Source: Cytophagales bacterium
GTDB taxonomy: Bacteria > Bacteroidota > Bacteroidia > Cytophagales > Cyclobacteriaceae
DNA: 5,682 nt
Assembly (NCBI GenBank): GCA_003504855.1
Contig: DNZD01000027.1
Coordinates: 1-5,682, forward strand
Direction: 5' to 3'
In this document: positions 1 to 5,682 of the stretch, one piece after another
Numbering within the stretch: position 1 is the stretch's first letter
Layout: every line of letters starts with the position of its first letter
Made by a program: the position numbers and the translations under genes
The notes under the pieces: model-generated
Seen by the model: the letters and a program-made list of their open reading frames with translations, nothing else
Told to the model about the DNA's origin: nothing
The model's database searches: none

Positions 1-2345
1 CGGTAACCAACGGTTGCCATCGCAATGAAAATGGTCAAGCCTATACCAGCCATAAACACGCCTGGTCCAATCGTAATCTTGTAGGCAAATCCATTCAGCC
101 ACTCATTCATCAGGTACCACGCTACCGGCGCGGCCAATGCAAAGCCCACAAAAATCAGTATAACATATTCCCGTGAAAACAACAGGACTATGCTCTCTGC
201 TGAGGCTCCCAGTACCTTGCGGACCCCTATTTCCTTGGTCTTCTGGTTGGCCATGAAGGTGGCCAGGCCAAATAATCCCAAACATCCAATAAAAATGGCC
301 ACCGTGGTGAACAGGGTCAGCAGCGTAGACATCTTCGATTCGCGGTCATAGAATTCACGGATCTCTTCATCGAGAAATTTATAGGAATAAATCGCTTCCG
401 GATACAAGGCTTCCCACTTTAACTGGATCGCCTTGAGCGTGGATGGCCAATCTCCACCACTCAATTTCACCGATAGTAAAGAATAACTCCGTACCCGGTT
501 AAGCAGGATGGTGGCTTCCACAGGCTCATGCAGGGACATTGTATGAAAATTCTGCACCACGCCCTCTACCGGCAGGGTCTTGCCCCACATCTTGATGCGC
601 TTGCCGATGATATCTGCCGGATTATCATATCCTACCATGGTCGCCAGTTTTTCATTCACTACAAAACCGCGGGCGGTATCCAGGTCCGGCAAGTTCTTTC
701 CGGCCACCAGCCTGAGTCCATACAGATCAATGTAATTGCCATCGACAACCTTAACCTGGGTGCCAAAGGACTGATCATTTCCTTCGATGTTAAAGTCGGT
801 AGAGGAAACACTGCCCGATGAAGGTGGGGTGTTACTCAGGCTGGTGTGCAGCACCCCGGCTAATCCCTGCACTTCTTCACGCAGGGTTTTCATCTTCGAC
901 GTTCCATCAGTAAATCCCAGTCGCTCATTCTCTGGAACCGGGATCGTAACAATAGCATCTTTGCTGAAGCCCAGGTCCTTGCTTTGGAAGTAGTTCATCT
1001 GGTTGATCAGCACCAACGTACCCATGATGAACAGTTGGGAGATAAAAAACTGAAATACCACCAATCCGCGGCGCAGTTGAAAGCCAGACGAATTGCGATC
1101 ATTGATCTGGTTCTTAATGGCAAATATGGGTTTGAAGCCGGACACCACCAGAGCCGGATAAATACCAGAAAGCAATCCCACCCCAATGGTTACCAGGCCG
1201 AGGAATATCCACAGGCCGGCGTCGCTGAGAAAATTCAGGTGAAGGGACATCCCCAAAAAGGGATTCAAAAATCCAAGAACCATCTGGGCTACCGCCAGGG
1301 ACAACCCCACCGCAATCAGCGTCACAAGTCCGGACTCACCAAGAAACTGTACCATCAACTGGCCTCGTGAGCTTCCCAGCGTTTTGCGAATGCCCACTTC
1401 TTTGGAGCGTTTGATCGACTCGGCCGTTACCAGGTTGATGAAATTAATGCAGGCCGTCAACACGAGAAAGATGCCAATGATCGAAAGGGCGAGCAGCATT
1501 TCACGACTGGTGGTGCTGTAGTTATAGTTGCCATAGCGTTCATCAAAATGAATGTCGGCGAGGGGTTGCAGGGAATATTGCCGGTCCTCTATGTTTTTGC
1601 CGTGGTACTTGGTGGCAAAAGCCGGAAAACGACCACTGAATGCCTCGATTGATGCATCCGGCCGCAATAACACGTAGCATTGCTCATCACTCCAGATACT
1701 ATTCCATCCATTCTCCTCCTGCTTCTGTCGGATGGTGACATAGGAAAGGAATACATCGAACCCAAAATCAGTATTGGCGGGCGGATCACTCACCAGGCCA
1801 GCGACCTTAAAATCATGCCCCTCAAAAATGAGTGTCTTGCCTATTACATCCGTTTGACCAAAATATTGCTCCGCAGCACGATATGAAATCAATGCATTGT
1901 TGGGATCATTTAATGCTGCTGCCGTCCCACCGGTTATGGTTCGGTCAAATAGCTGGAACACGGCCGGCTGGGTATATACCAGTCGACGGCCGTCAAACTT
2001 CTTCGATTCATCCTGTCCGACGGGAATCGTTACCAGCCCTCCAGACCGAAAGGATGTAAACACAACTTGCTCTGCCTCGGGAAAGTCAGTCCGTACTGCT
2101 TCAGGCAAAACCGCCGGAACGCCGGCGGAGTAGTTTCTGCCCTCGTTGCCCAGGCTACTGGACACTACCCGGAATACCCGGTCCCGGTTGATATGATAAT
2201 TGTCGTAACCTTCCTGGTCACGCACCAAAAGAAATAATATGAGGCTTGCCGTTATCCCCAGGGTCAGACCCGAGATATTAATCAATGTGCTGCTCTTGGA
2301 TCGCCAGAGGGCGCGCAAAGCAGTGGTCAAGTAATTTCTGATCAT
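1..2345 (-). CDS. FtsX/MacB-type ABC transporter permease, C-terminus cut by window edge
   Basis: Inner-membrane permease of the MacB_PCD/FtsX family; relatives couple ATP hydrolysis by a partner protein to mechanical work on periplasmic substrates. I read 781 codons with no stop from the ATG at 2343-2345. The protein starts MIRNYLTTAL and has helix 1 at about 21-41, a periplasmic domain to about 280, helices 2-4 at about 283-306, 336-358 and 378-401, helix 5 at 427-448, a second periplasmic domain, and helices 6-8 at about 676-699, 726-748 and 760-781. Each half keeps the cytoplasmic FtsX motif (GIRKTLGSS near 318, GVRKVLGAS near 707). By comparison with the complete upstream paralogue, only about 17-20 residues are missing past the window edge. 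The start aligns with the paralogue's and has no Shine-Dalgarno sequence, only AAAAAGT before the ATG. It lies 33 bp downstream of the paralogue, probably in the same operon. No ATPase is visible; the substrate is unknown. Confidence 0.93.
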   Translation of the reverse strand, partial: MIRNYLTTALRALWRSKSSTLINISGLTLGITASLILFLLVRDQEGYDNYHINRDRVFRVVSSSLGNEGRNYSAGVPAVLPEAVRTDFPEAEQVVFTSFRSGGLVTIPVGQDESKKFDGRRLVYTQPAVFQLFDRTITGGTAAALNDPNNALISYRAAEQYFGQTDVIGKTLIFEGHDFKVAGLVSDPPANTDFGFDVFLSYVTIRQKQEENGWNSIWSDEQCYVLLRPDASIEAFSGRFPAFATKYHGKNIEDRQYSLQPLADIHFDERYGNYNYSTTSREMLLALSIIGIFLVLTACINFINLVTAESIKRSKEVGIRKTLGSSRGQLMVQFLGESGLVTLIAVGLSLAVAQMVLGFLNPFLGMSLHLNFLSDAGLWIFLGLVTIGVGLLSGIYPALVVSGFKPIFAIKNQINDRNSSGFQLRRGLVVFQFFISQLFIMGTLVLINQMNYFQSKDLGFSKDAIVTIPVPENERLGFTDGTSKMKTLREEVQGLAGVLHTSLSNTPPSSGSVSSTDFNIEGNDQSFGTQVKVVDGNYIDLYGLRLVAGKNLPDLDTARGFVVNEKLATMVGYDNPADIIGKRIKMWGKTLPVEGVVQNFHTMSLHEPVEATILLNRVRSYSLLSVKLSGGDWPSTLKAIQLKWEALYPEAIYSYKFLDEEIREFYDRESKMSTLLTLFTTVAIFIGCLGLFGLATFMANQKTKEIGVRKVLGASAESIVLLFSREYVILIFVGFALAAPVAWYLMNEWLNGFAYKITIGPGVFMAGIGLTIFIAMATVGY
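202..300 (-). repeat. Most conserved block of the permease paralogues (copy in downstream gene)
   Basis: This stretch encodes helix 6 and the following cytoplasmic FtsX motif (ANQKTKEIGVRKVLGAS). It aligns without gaps to 2632-2730 in the upstream paralogue, with 74 of 99 bases identical by hand count, at an offset of 2430 bp. It reflects gene duplication rather than a mobile repeat, but it is the pair of segments most likely to recombine or to confuse assembly. Confidence 0.75.
2111..2128 (-). other. GC-rich hairpin with T-run inside the downstream permease gene
   Basis: Read in the sense (minus) direction, CCGCCGG and CCGGCGG form a perfect 7 bp stem around a CGTT loop, followed at once by TTTT (2107-2110). 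This resembles a weak intrinsic terminator lying about 220 nt into the coding sequence, at codons 73-80. The T-run is only four bases long, and active translation would be expected to mask it. The hairpin is seen directly; any termination role is inference. Confidence 0.3.
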
Positions 2346-2377
2346 ACTTTTTATGATGCGTAGTGGGATGAAAAAGT
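2346..2377 (-). repeat. AT-rich inverted repeat between the two permease genes
   Basis: The 33 bp gap between the permease genes contains ACTTTTT at 2346-2352 and its exact complement AAAAAGT at 2371-2377, separated by 18 bp. In the mRNA, the arm next to the start codon reads AAAAAGU-AUG, the A-rich type of leader Bacteroidota use in place of a Shine-Dalgarno sequence. Pairing could partly hide that start. The stem has only one G-C pair, so it would be weak. Confidence 0.3.
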
Positions 2378-2378
2378 T

Positions 2379-4781
2379 TTAGTCTGCCTTAAGGGCATCC
2401 ACCGGATTGGCCACTGCTGCGCGCAATGAACGGTAGCCGACGGTAGCAAAAGAAATAATGAGGGTAAAACCAACTCCTGCCACGAAGACGACCCATCCCA
2501 GCTCCACGCGGAACGCAAATTCCGCCAGCCACCCGGACATGGCATACCACGTCACCGGTGCGGCGAGCAGGAAGGCAACAAATACCAACACAACAAACTC
2601 ACGCGAAAACAGTGTAACAATCTGCGTTACCGAGGCTCCTAGTGTCTTGCGGATAGCCACCTCTTTGGTCTTTTGGTTGGCGAGGAAAGATGCCAGTCCA
2701 TACAAACCCAGACAACCAATGAAAATCGCAATGCCGGCGAAAATCTCAAAAAGTCGAAACATCTTATCCTCCTGACGATACAGGCGGTCCACATATTGAT
2801 CGAGAATGGTGGATTGAATGAGATAATCCGGAAATAAGCCTTGCCAGGTTTCTTCAATGAACTTCATGGTGCCGCCCAGGTCATCACCGGATATTTTGAT
2901 GCCCGCATCATAATAAAAGGGAGTAAATGATAGCAGGATAACCGGGTTCATTTTGTTTTTCAGCGAGGCGGTATGAAAATCCGCAACGACACCTACCACT
3001 GCAGCTGTTGAATGGTTAAGTCCAGTGGTAATCTGTTTACCGAGAATCTCCTCCGGTGAAGAAAATCCAAGTGTTTTTACGGCTGTTTCATTCACGATAA
3101 ATGTAAACTGCGGTTCTTCTCCGTTGGCCATCTTCTCTTCCCCCTCCTCAAACCACCGCCCAGCTATCAGCTCCAGGCCATACACATCCTTATAGTGGCG
3201 GTCTACCGGTTTAATGCTCACCGAAAAAGACTCATCGGGCTTGTCCGGTAAAAACATGTTAGTGCCAAAGTTATTGTCGGCAATCGGTGCGCCCAGCGAA
3301 AACGATACATCGCGGATGGCAGGGTTAGACGCCAACCGGTTACGGAACGACTCCAATAGCTCAGGCTTGTTCTCAGGCATGCTAACATTCACCACGGCCT
3401 CTTTGACAAATCCCAGCGATTTGTTTCTGAAAAACGAAAGCTGGCTGGCGACTACGAGGGTTGAGATGATCAAAACCTGAGCTATAAAGAATTGAAACAC
3501 CACCAGCAACTTGCGCAGCGAAACACCTGAACTGATGGATTGTGAAAGGCGGCTTTTCAATGCCTGAACCGGATTGAACCGCGACAATACAAGTGCCGGA
3601 TACAATCCTGACAACAAGGCGGTGCCCCCAACCAACAACACCATAAATCCTATCACATCCCATGACCCGGCCAGGTTCATGGCAATGTCCTTTTCCAAAA
3701 ACTGCCCCATCCAGGGTGCGAGCCATTCAGCAGCGCCAAGAGAAAGCAACCCAGCCACCAATGTGAGCATGAAGGCCTCACTAAGGTACTGAACAGCTAA
3801 TTGCCCCTGTTGCGCACCTAACGTCTTCCGCACGCCCACTTCCTTGGCTTTGCGCACCGCCAGGGCAGTGGACAGATTAATAAAGTTCACGCATGCAATC
3901 ACCAGAATAAACAAGCCCACGGCACCCAGCACGATCAATATATTATTGGATACCGAGGCGGTACCCGGGTTCTCACTGTACTCGGTATTGAAGTGAATAT
4001 CGGAAAGTGGTTGCAGGGTAAACCGCTGATGAGCTGCCTTGTCAGGTTTGTAATATTTGTTGATCAATGCCGGGAATTTCTCCTCCAAAGAAGCTGGGGT
4101 AACACTTTCTGGAAGCAGCACATAAGAAAACCCCGCCGAATTAAGTCCCCAGTTGGTCAATTCAAAATTGAGGTATTTTTCAGCGAGGTCAGGTGTAAGC
4201 GTCGGCAAAGAAGCCACCATATTGACAGCAATATGAGATGGAGTCTTAGGCAAATCGATGAGACCCACTACTTCCATGTCTATCAGGTTACCGAGTCGGA
4301 TGGTTTTGGGGTGGTTGAGTTTTTCATCCATCGCCCGGGTGATGAAAATCTTTCCTGGTTGTGCCAATTCTTTGCGTGGATTTCCAGTGACCGAGAAACT
4401 AAATACATCGAAAAACGATGAATCTGCGAAAACTATATTCTCCTGATAACTCTTCACACCCTGCACCGATACCAGCGACTGATATTGAAAATGGAATCCT
4501 GTTGACAGCAGTTCGGGAAACTCCTGTTTCAGGGTTGGGCCAAGCGGATAGGGCGTTACGCCGCTTTTGGATTCACCGGAGGCATTTGTGCTTTGGTTCA
4601 CCACCCGATATATCCGGTCGCCATGGGCAAACCCGCTATCAAAACTCATTTCATGGCGAATCACCAGAAAAATGATCAAACAGGTAGTAATACCCAGCCC
4701 CAAACCTGCCATGTTGATGAAGGCGTATGACTTGTTCCGGGTAAGCCCACGCCAGGCTATCGTGAAATAATTCTTAATCAT
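2379..4781 (-). CDS. FtsX/MacB-type ABC transporter permease, duplicated (8-helix) form, complete
   Basis: Complete 800-residue permease, paralogous to the downstream gene along its whole length. Order: short amphipathic start (MIKNYFTIAW), helix 1 at 21-42, MacB-type periplasmic domain at about 45-275 ending in QPLSDIHF, helices 2-4 at about 279-302, 333-357 and 376-400, helix 5 at 424-448, second periplasmic domain at about 455-665, helices 6-8 at about 676-702, 728-748 and 761-783, and a C-terminal NPVDALKAD. The FtsX motifs GVRKTLGA (about 316) and AIRKTLGAS (about 709) show an internal duplication, so one chain probably stands in for a MacB-like permease dimer. I chose the ATG at 4779-4781 because it aligns with the paralogue; an in-frame TTG ten codons upstream would add a non-conserved, polar stretch. 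Near residue 155 the usual 'YFG...IGKTI' segment is shortened (MDEKLNHPKTIRLG), a small family deviation. It heads the presumed two-gene operon. The partner ATPase and substrate are unknown. Confidence 0.95.
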   Translation of the reverse strand: MIKNYFTIAWRGLTRNKSYAFINMAGLGLGITTCLIIFLVIRHEMSFDSGFAHGDRIYRVVNQSTNASGESKSGVTPYPLGPTLKQEFPELLSTGFHFQYQSLVSVQGVKSYQENIVFADSSFFDVFSFSVTGNPRKELAQPGKIFITRAMDEKLNHPKTIRLGNLIDMEVVGLIDLPKTPSHIAVNMVASLPTLTPDLAEKYLNFELTNWGLNSAGFSYVLLPESVTPASLEEKFPALINKYYKPDKAAHQRFTLQPLSDIHFNTEYSENPGTASVSNNILIVLGAVGLFILVIACVNFINLSTALAVRKAKEVGVRKTLGAQQGQLAVQYLSEAFMLTLVAGLLSLGAAEWLAPWMGQFLEKDIAMNLAGSWDVIGFMVLLVGGTALLSGLYPALVLSRFNPVQALKSRLSQSISSGVSLRKLLVVFQFFIAQVLIISTLVVASQLSFFRNKSLGFVKEAVVNVSMPENKPELLESFRNRLASNPAIRDVSFSLGAPIADNNFGTNMFLPDKPDESFSVSIKPVDRHYKDVYGLELIAGRWFEEGEEKMANGEEPQFTFIVNETAVKTLGFSSPEEILGKQITTGLNHSTAAVVGVVADFHTASLKNKMNPVILLSFTPFYYDAGIKISGDDLGGTMKFIEETWQGLFPDYLIQSTILDQYVDRLYRQEDKMFRLFEIFAGIAIFIGCLGLYGLASFLANQKTKEVAIRKTLGASVTQIVTLFSREFVVLVFVAFLLAAPVTWYAMSGWLAEFAFRVELGWVVFVAGVGFTLIISFATVGYRSLRAAVANPVDALKAD
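2632..2730 (-). repeat. Most conserved block of the permease paralogues (copy in upstream gene)
   Basis: Partner of the block at 202-300. It encodes CLGLYGLASFLANQ and the AIRKTLGAS motif. The alignment is gap-free and the identity of about three quarters at DNA level exceeds that of the periplasmic domains, where the two proteins are hard to align by eye. Confidence 0.75.
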
Positions 4782-4894
4782 ATCAGTAAGGATTGCACAT
4801 ACCCTTGCCAATTACAGTGCCATTCAGCCAGGCCTTAAAACGGCATGAAAAGGGCACTCTCTACATTTCTTCTTGTCCACAATTGGCACACGCC

Positions 4895-4908
4895 GTCCGG
4901 TTCCGGAC
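4895..4908. promoter_or_regulatory. Operator-like palindrome in the divergent region
   Basis: GTCCGG-TT-CCGGAC is a perfect inverted repeat with 6 bp arms and a two-base centre. It lies about 55 bp before the plus-strand gene and about 115 bp before the permease gene. Its compact, nearly centre-symmetric form suits binding by a dimeric regulator better than an RNA hairpin, because a two-base loop is too tight. The regulator is not identifiable from this window. Confidence 0.35.
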
Positions 4909-4930
4909 AACGGGAATTATTTTCTAATCA

Positions 4931-4959
4931 TTGCGGTTAGTCTATCTGTTGTACCTTGC
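4931..4959 (+). promoter_or_regulatory. Candidate Bacteroidota-type promoter for the Cys-rich peptide gene
   Basis: TTG at 4931-4933 is followed after 18 bp by TACCTTGC at 4952-4959, a partial match to the Bacteroidota sigma-A pattern (TTG, about 19 bp, TAnnTTTG). If it is used, transcription would start at or very near the ATG at 4964, giving a leaderless or nearly leaderless mRNA. The -7 match is only partial, so this is tentative. Confidence 0.25.
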
Positions 4960-4963
4960 ACCC

Positions 4964-5119
4964 ATGATTCAGGAGATCATTATCGGACTCGTTTTTCTGG
5001 TCGCCATCAGCTACATAGGCCGGGTGATCTATCGCAGCTTTCAGGCTAAGCATACCTGTGCCTCGGGTTGTGGAAAATGCGGGGAGATAGATGAGAAACT
5101 TACTTCCGCCGGGAGGTAA
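4964..5119 (+). CDS. FeoB-associated Cys-rich membrane protein
   Basis: A 51-residue protein with one membrane helix at about residues 4-24 (rich in I, L, V, starting MIQEIIIGLV), a basic stretch (RSFQAKH), then a glycine-rich cysteine cluster with C32, C36 and C39 (CASGCGKC) and a polar tail. Length, helix-then-cysteine layout and motif match the small FeoB-associated Cys-rich membrane protein family. In other genomes these often sit beside the ferrous iron transporter gene feoB and may bind metal or assist FeoB; their exact role is not established. I chose the ATG at 4964: an in-frame TTG at 4931 would add 11 residues and lies in the probable promoter. No Shine-Dalgarno sequence precedes it. 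Oddly, no feoA or feoB is in this window; the gene is divergent from the permeases, and its stop codon directly abuts the stop of the radical SAM gene. Confidence 0.85.
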   Translation: MIQEIIIGLVFLVAISYIGRVIYRSFQAKHTCASGCGKCGEIDEKLTSAGR

Positions 5120-5682
5120 TCAAGCCCACACCTGCGTCCCCTCTGTACAATTACGGCACATGTCAATTTCACTGCGCGAACTGAATAAGGTTTGCCGGAA
5201 TTGCTGATACCCGGTACCTGTCCAGATTTCCCGAAAGGGTTGTTTAGAAAGATCTCCCATGACATGCTGTGCATCCTTATCAAAACAGCAAGGCACCACC
5301 TTTCCGTCCCAGGTAATCACACAACTTTGCCACATCTTCCAGCAATGATTTAACCAATCATTCTTGATGGCATACGTTCCATTAGCAAGTTTGCGGTACC
5401 GGGAATAGGTATCGTTCAATGGCATTAAATCCGATCCATTCTGATAATCATAAATCTGCGCCGTCTTCAGCGCAACACGATCAACTCCGAGTTCTTTGGC
5501 CAGCGCATAAACTTCTGGAACCTGATGTTCATTGGGACGCACCACCAGAAATTGAAATACCACATGGGGCGTTGCTGACTTCAATGCCTCCCGCGCTTTG
5601 AGAATCTCCCTCGTACCGGCAATGACCTTTTCCAGGCTTCCGCCAACGCGATAGGCTTCATAGGTATCCTGATGGGTGCCAT
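5120..5682 (-). CDS. Radical SAM/SPASM domain protein, C-terminal part (N-terminus beyond window)
   Basis: An open frame entering from the right edge supplies 186 residues up to the TGA at 5120-5122. The first part (DTYEAYRVGGSLEKVI, then FQFLVVRPNEHQ and ELGVDRVALKTA) fits the late beta-alpha units of a radical SAM barrel. A SPASM domain follows, with cysteines at fragment positions 113, 120, 131, 132, 175 and 178 (HCWKMWQSC, VVPCCFDKDA, MCRNCTEG), expected to hold an auxiliary iron-sulfur cluster. The CxxxCxxC motif that binds the S-adenosylmethionine cluster would lie upstream, outside the window. Relatives with this block are common in Bacteroidota, generally without a known substrate; SPASM members elsewhere modify peptides or other proteins. 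An internal TTG at 5584 is not a plausible start because homologous-looking sequence continues upstream to the edge. It is convergent with the Cys-rich peptide gene. Confidence 0.9.
   Translation of the reverse strand, partial: GTHQDTYEAYRVGGSLEKVIAGTREILKAREALKSATPHVVFQFLVVRPNEHQVPEVYALAKELGVDRVALKTAQIYDYQNGSDLMPLNDTYSRYRKLANGTYAIKNDWLNHCWKMWQSCVITWDGKVVPCCFDKDAQHVMGDLSKQPFREIWTGTGYQQFRQTLFSSRSEIDMCRNCTEGTQVWA

Larger units (their letters stand above)
4782..4963. promoter_or_regulatory. Divergent intergenic region between the permease operon and the Cys-rich peptide gene
   Basis: This 182 bp region must contain the promoters for both outward-reading transcription units. It holds a GTCCGG/CCGGAC palindrome, an outer TTGTCC (4873-4878) paired with GGACAA (4905-4910), and a TGCCAATT (4806-4813) paired with AATTGGCA (4881-4888). 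I found no convincing TTG...TAnnTTTG promoter for the minus-strand permease genes; the best piece is a poor TAATTGGC on the minus strand near 4806-4813. No tRNA or other RNA gene is apparent. Confidence 0.55.

Noticed and set aside
984..1370. Plus-strand 128-codon open frame
   Set aside because: It lies wholly antisense to the downstream permease; its composition is rich in Q, H and K with no recognisable fold, as expected of a shadow frame.
3993..4421. Plus-strand 142-codon open frame
   Set aside because: It lies wholly antisense to the first periplasmic domain of the complete permease, with no family resemblance.
4782..4811. Ten-codon N-terminal extension of the complete permease from a TTG codon
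   Set aside because: The extension is absent from the paralogue, uses a rarer start codon, and would precede the conserved MIKNY/MIRNY start.
4931..4963. Eleven-codon N-terminal extension of the Cys-rich peptide from a TTG codon
   Set aside because: The family normally begins at the helix, and this TTG coincides with the candidate -33 element.
4964..5119. The Cys-rich peptide as a RiPP precursor for the neighbouring radical SAM/SPASM enzyme
   Set aside because: The short Cys-rich peptide beside a SPASM enzyme is suggestive, but the peptide starts with a membrane helix, matches the FeoB-associated layout, has no leader/core pattern, and is convergent with the enzyme gene rather than in an operon with it.
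5229..5238. CCCGAAAGGG mini-hairpin as a terminator
   Set aside because: The stem has only three G-C pairs, there is no T-run, and it lies inside the SPASM coding sequence.
5041..5283. Minus-strand 80-codon open frame overlapping the convergent junction
   Set aside because: It overlaps the SPASM coding region in another frame and the Cys-rich gene antisense, and has no family resemblance.

Overview
The window looks like a chromosomal segment from a member of the Bacteroidota, most likely a Cytophagales-type organism with roughly balanced base composition. This is inferred from the protein families, from start codons preceded by A/T-rich sequence with no Shine-Dalgarno motif, and from a possible Bacteroidota-type promoter. 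No mobile element, RNA gene or CRISPR array is visible.

Layout: positions 1-4781 hold two large paralogous genes in tandem on the minus strand. Each encodes an about 800-residue, eight-helix FtsX/MacB-type ABC transporter permease made of two fused permease halves. The downstream copy (1-2345) runs off the left edge shortly before its expected C-terminus; the upstream copy (2379-4781) is complete. They are 33 bp apart and probably co-transcribed. No ATP-binding subunit lies in the window, so they are 'orphan' permeases here, and their substrate cannot be told from sequence.

A 182 bp divergent intergenic region (4782-4963) carries a neat inverted repeat and a weak candidate promoter. It separates the permeases from a 51-codon plus-strand gene (4964-5119) for a one-helix, cysteine-rich membrane peptide of the FeoB-associated type, with no feoB in view. 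This gene abuts, tail to tail and with no spacer, a minus-strand gene (5120-5682, cut by the right edge) encoding the C-terminal part of a radical SAM/SPASM protein of unknown substrate.

The two permeases form one functional unit. The small Cys-rich gene and the radical SAM gene are convergent neighbours with no demonstrated functional link. Nothing here amounts to a clearly new system. The points most worth a second look are the orphan FeoB-associated peptide, the divergent operator-like palindrome, the spacer-free convergent junction, and a terminator-like hairpin inside the downstream permease gene.
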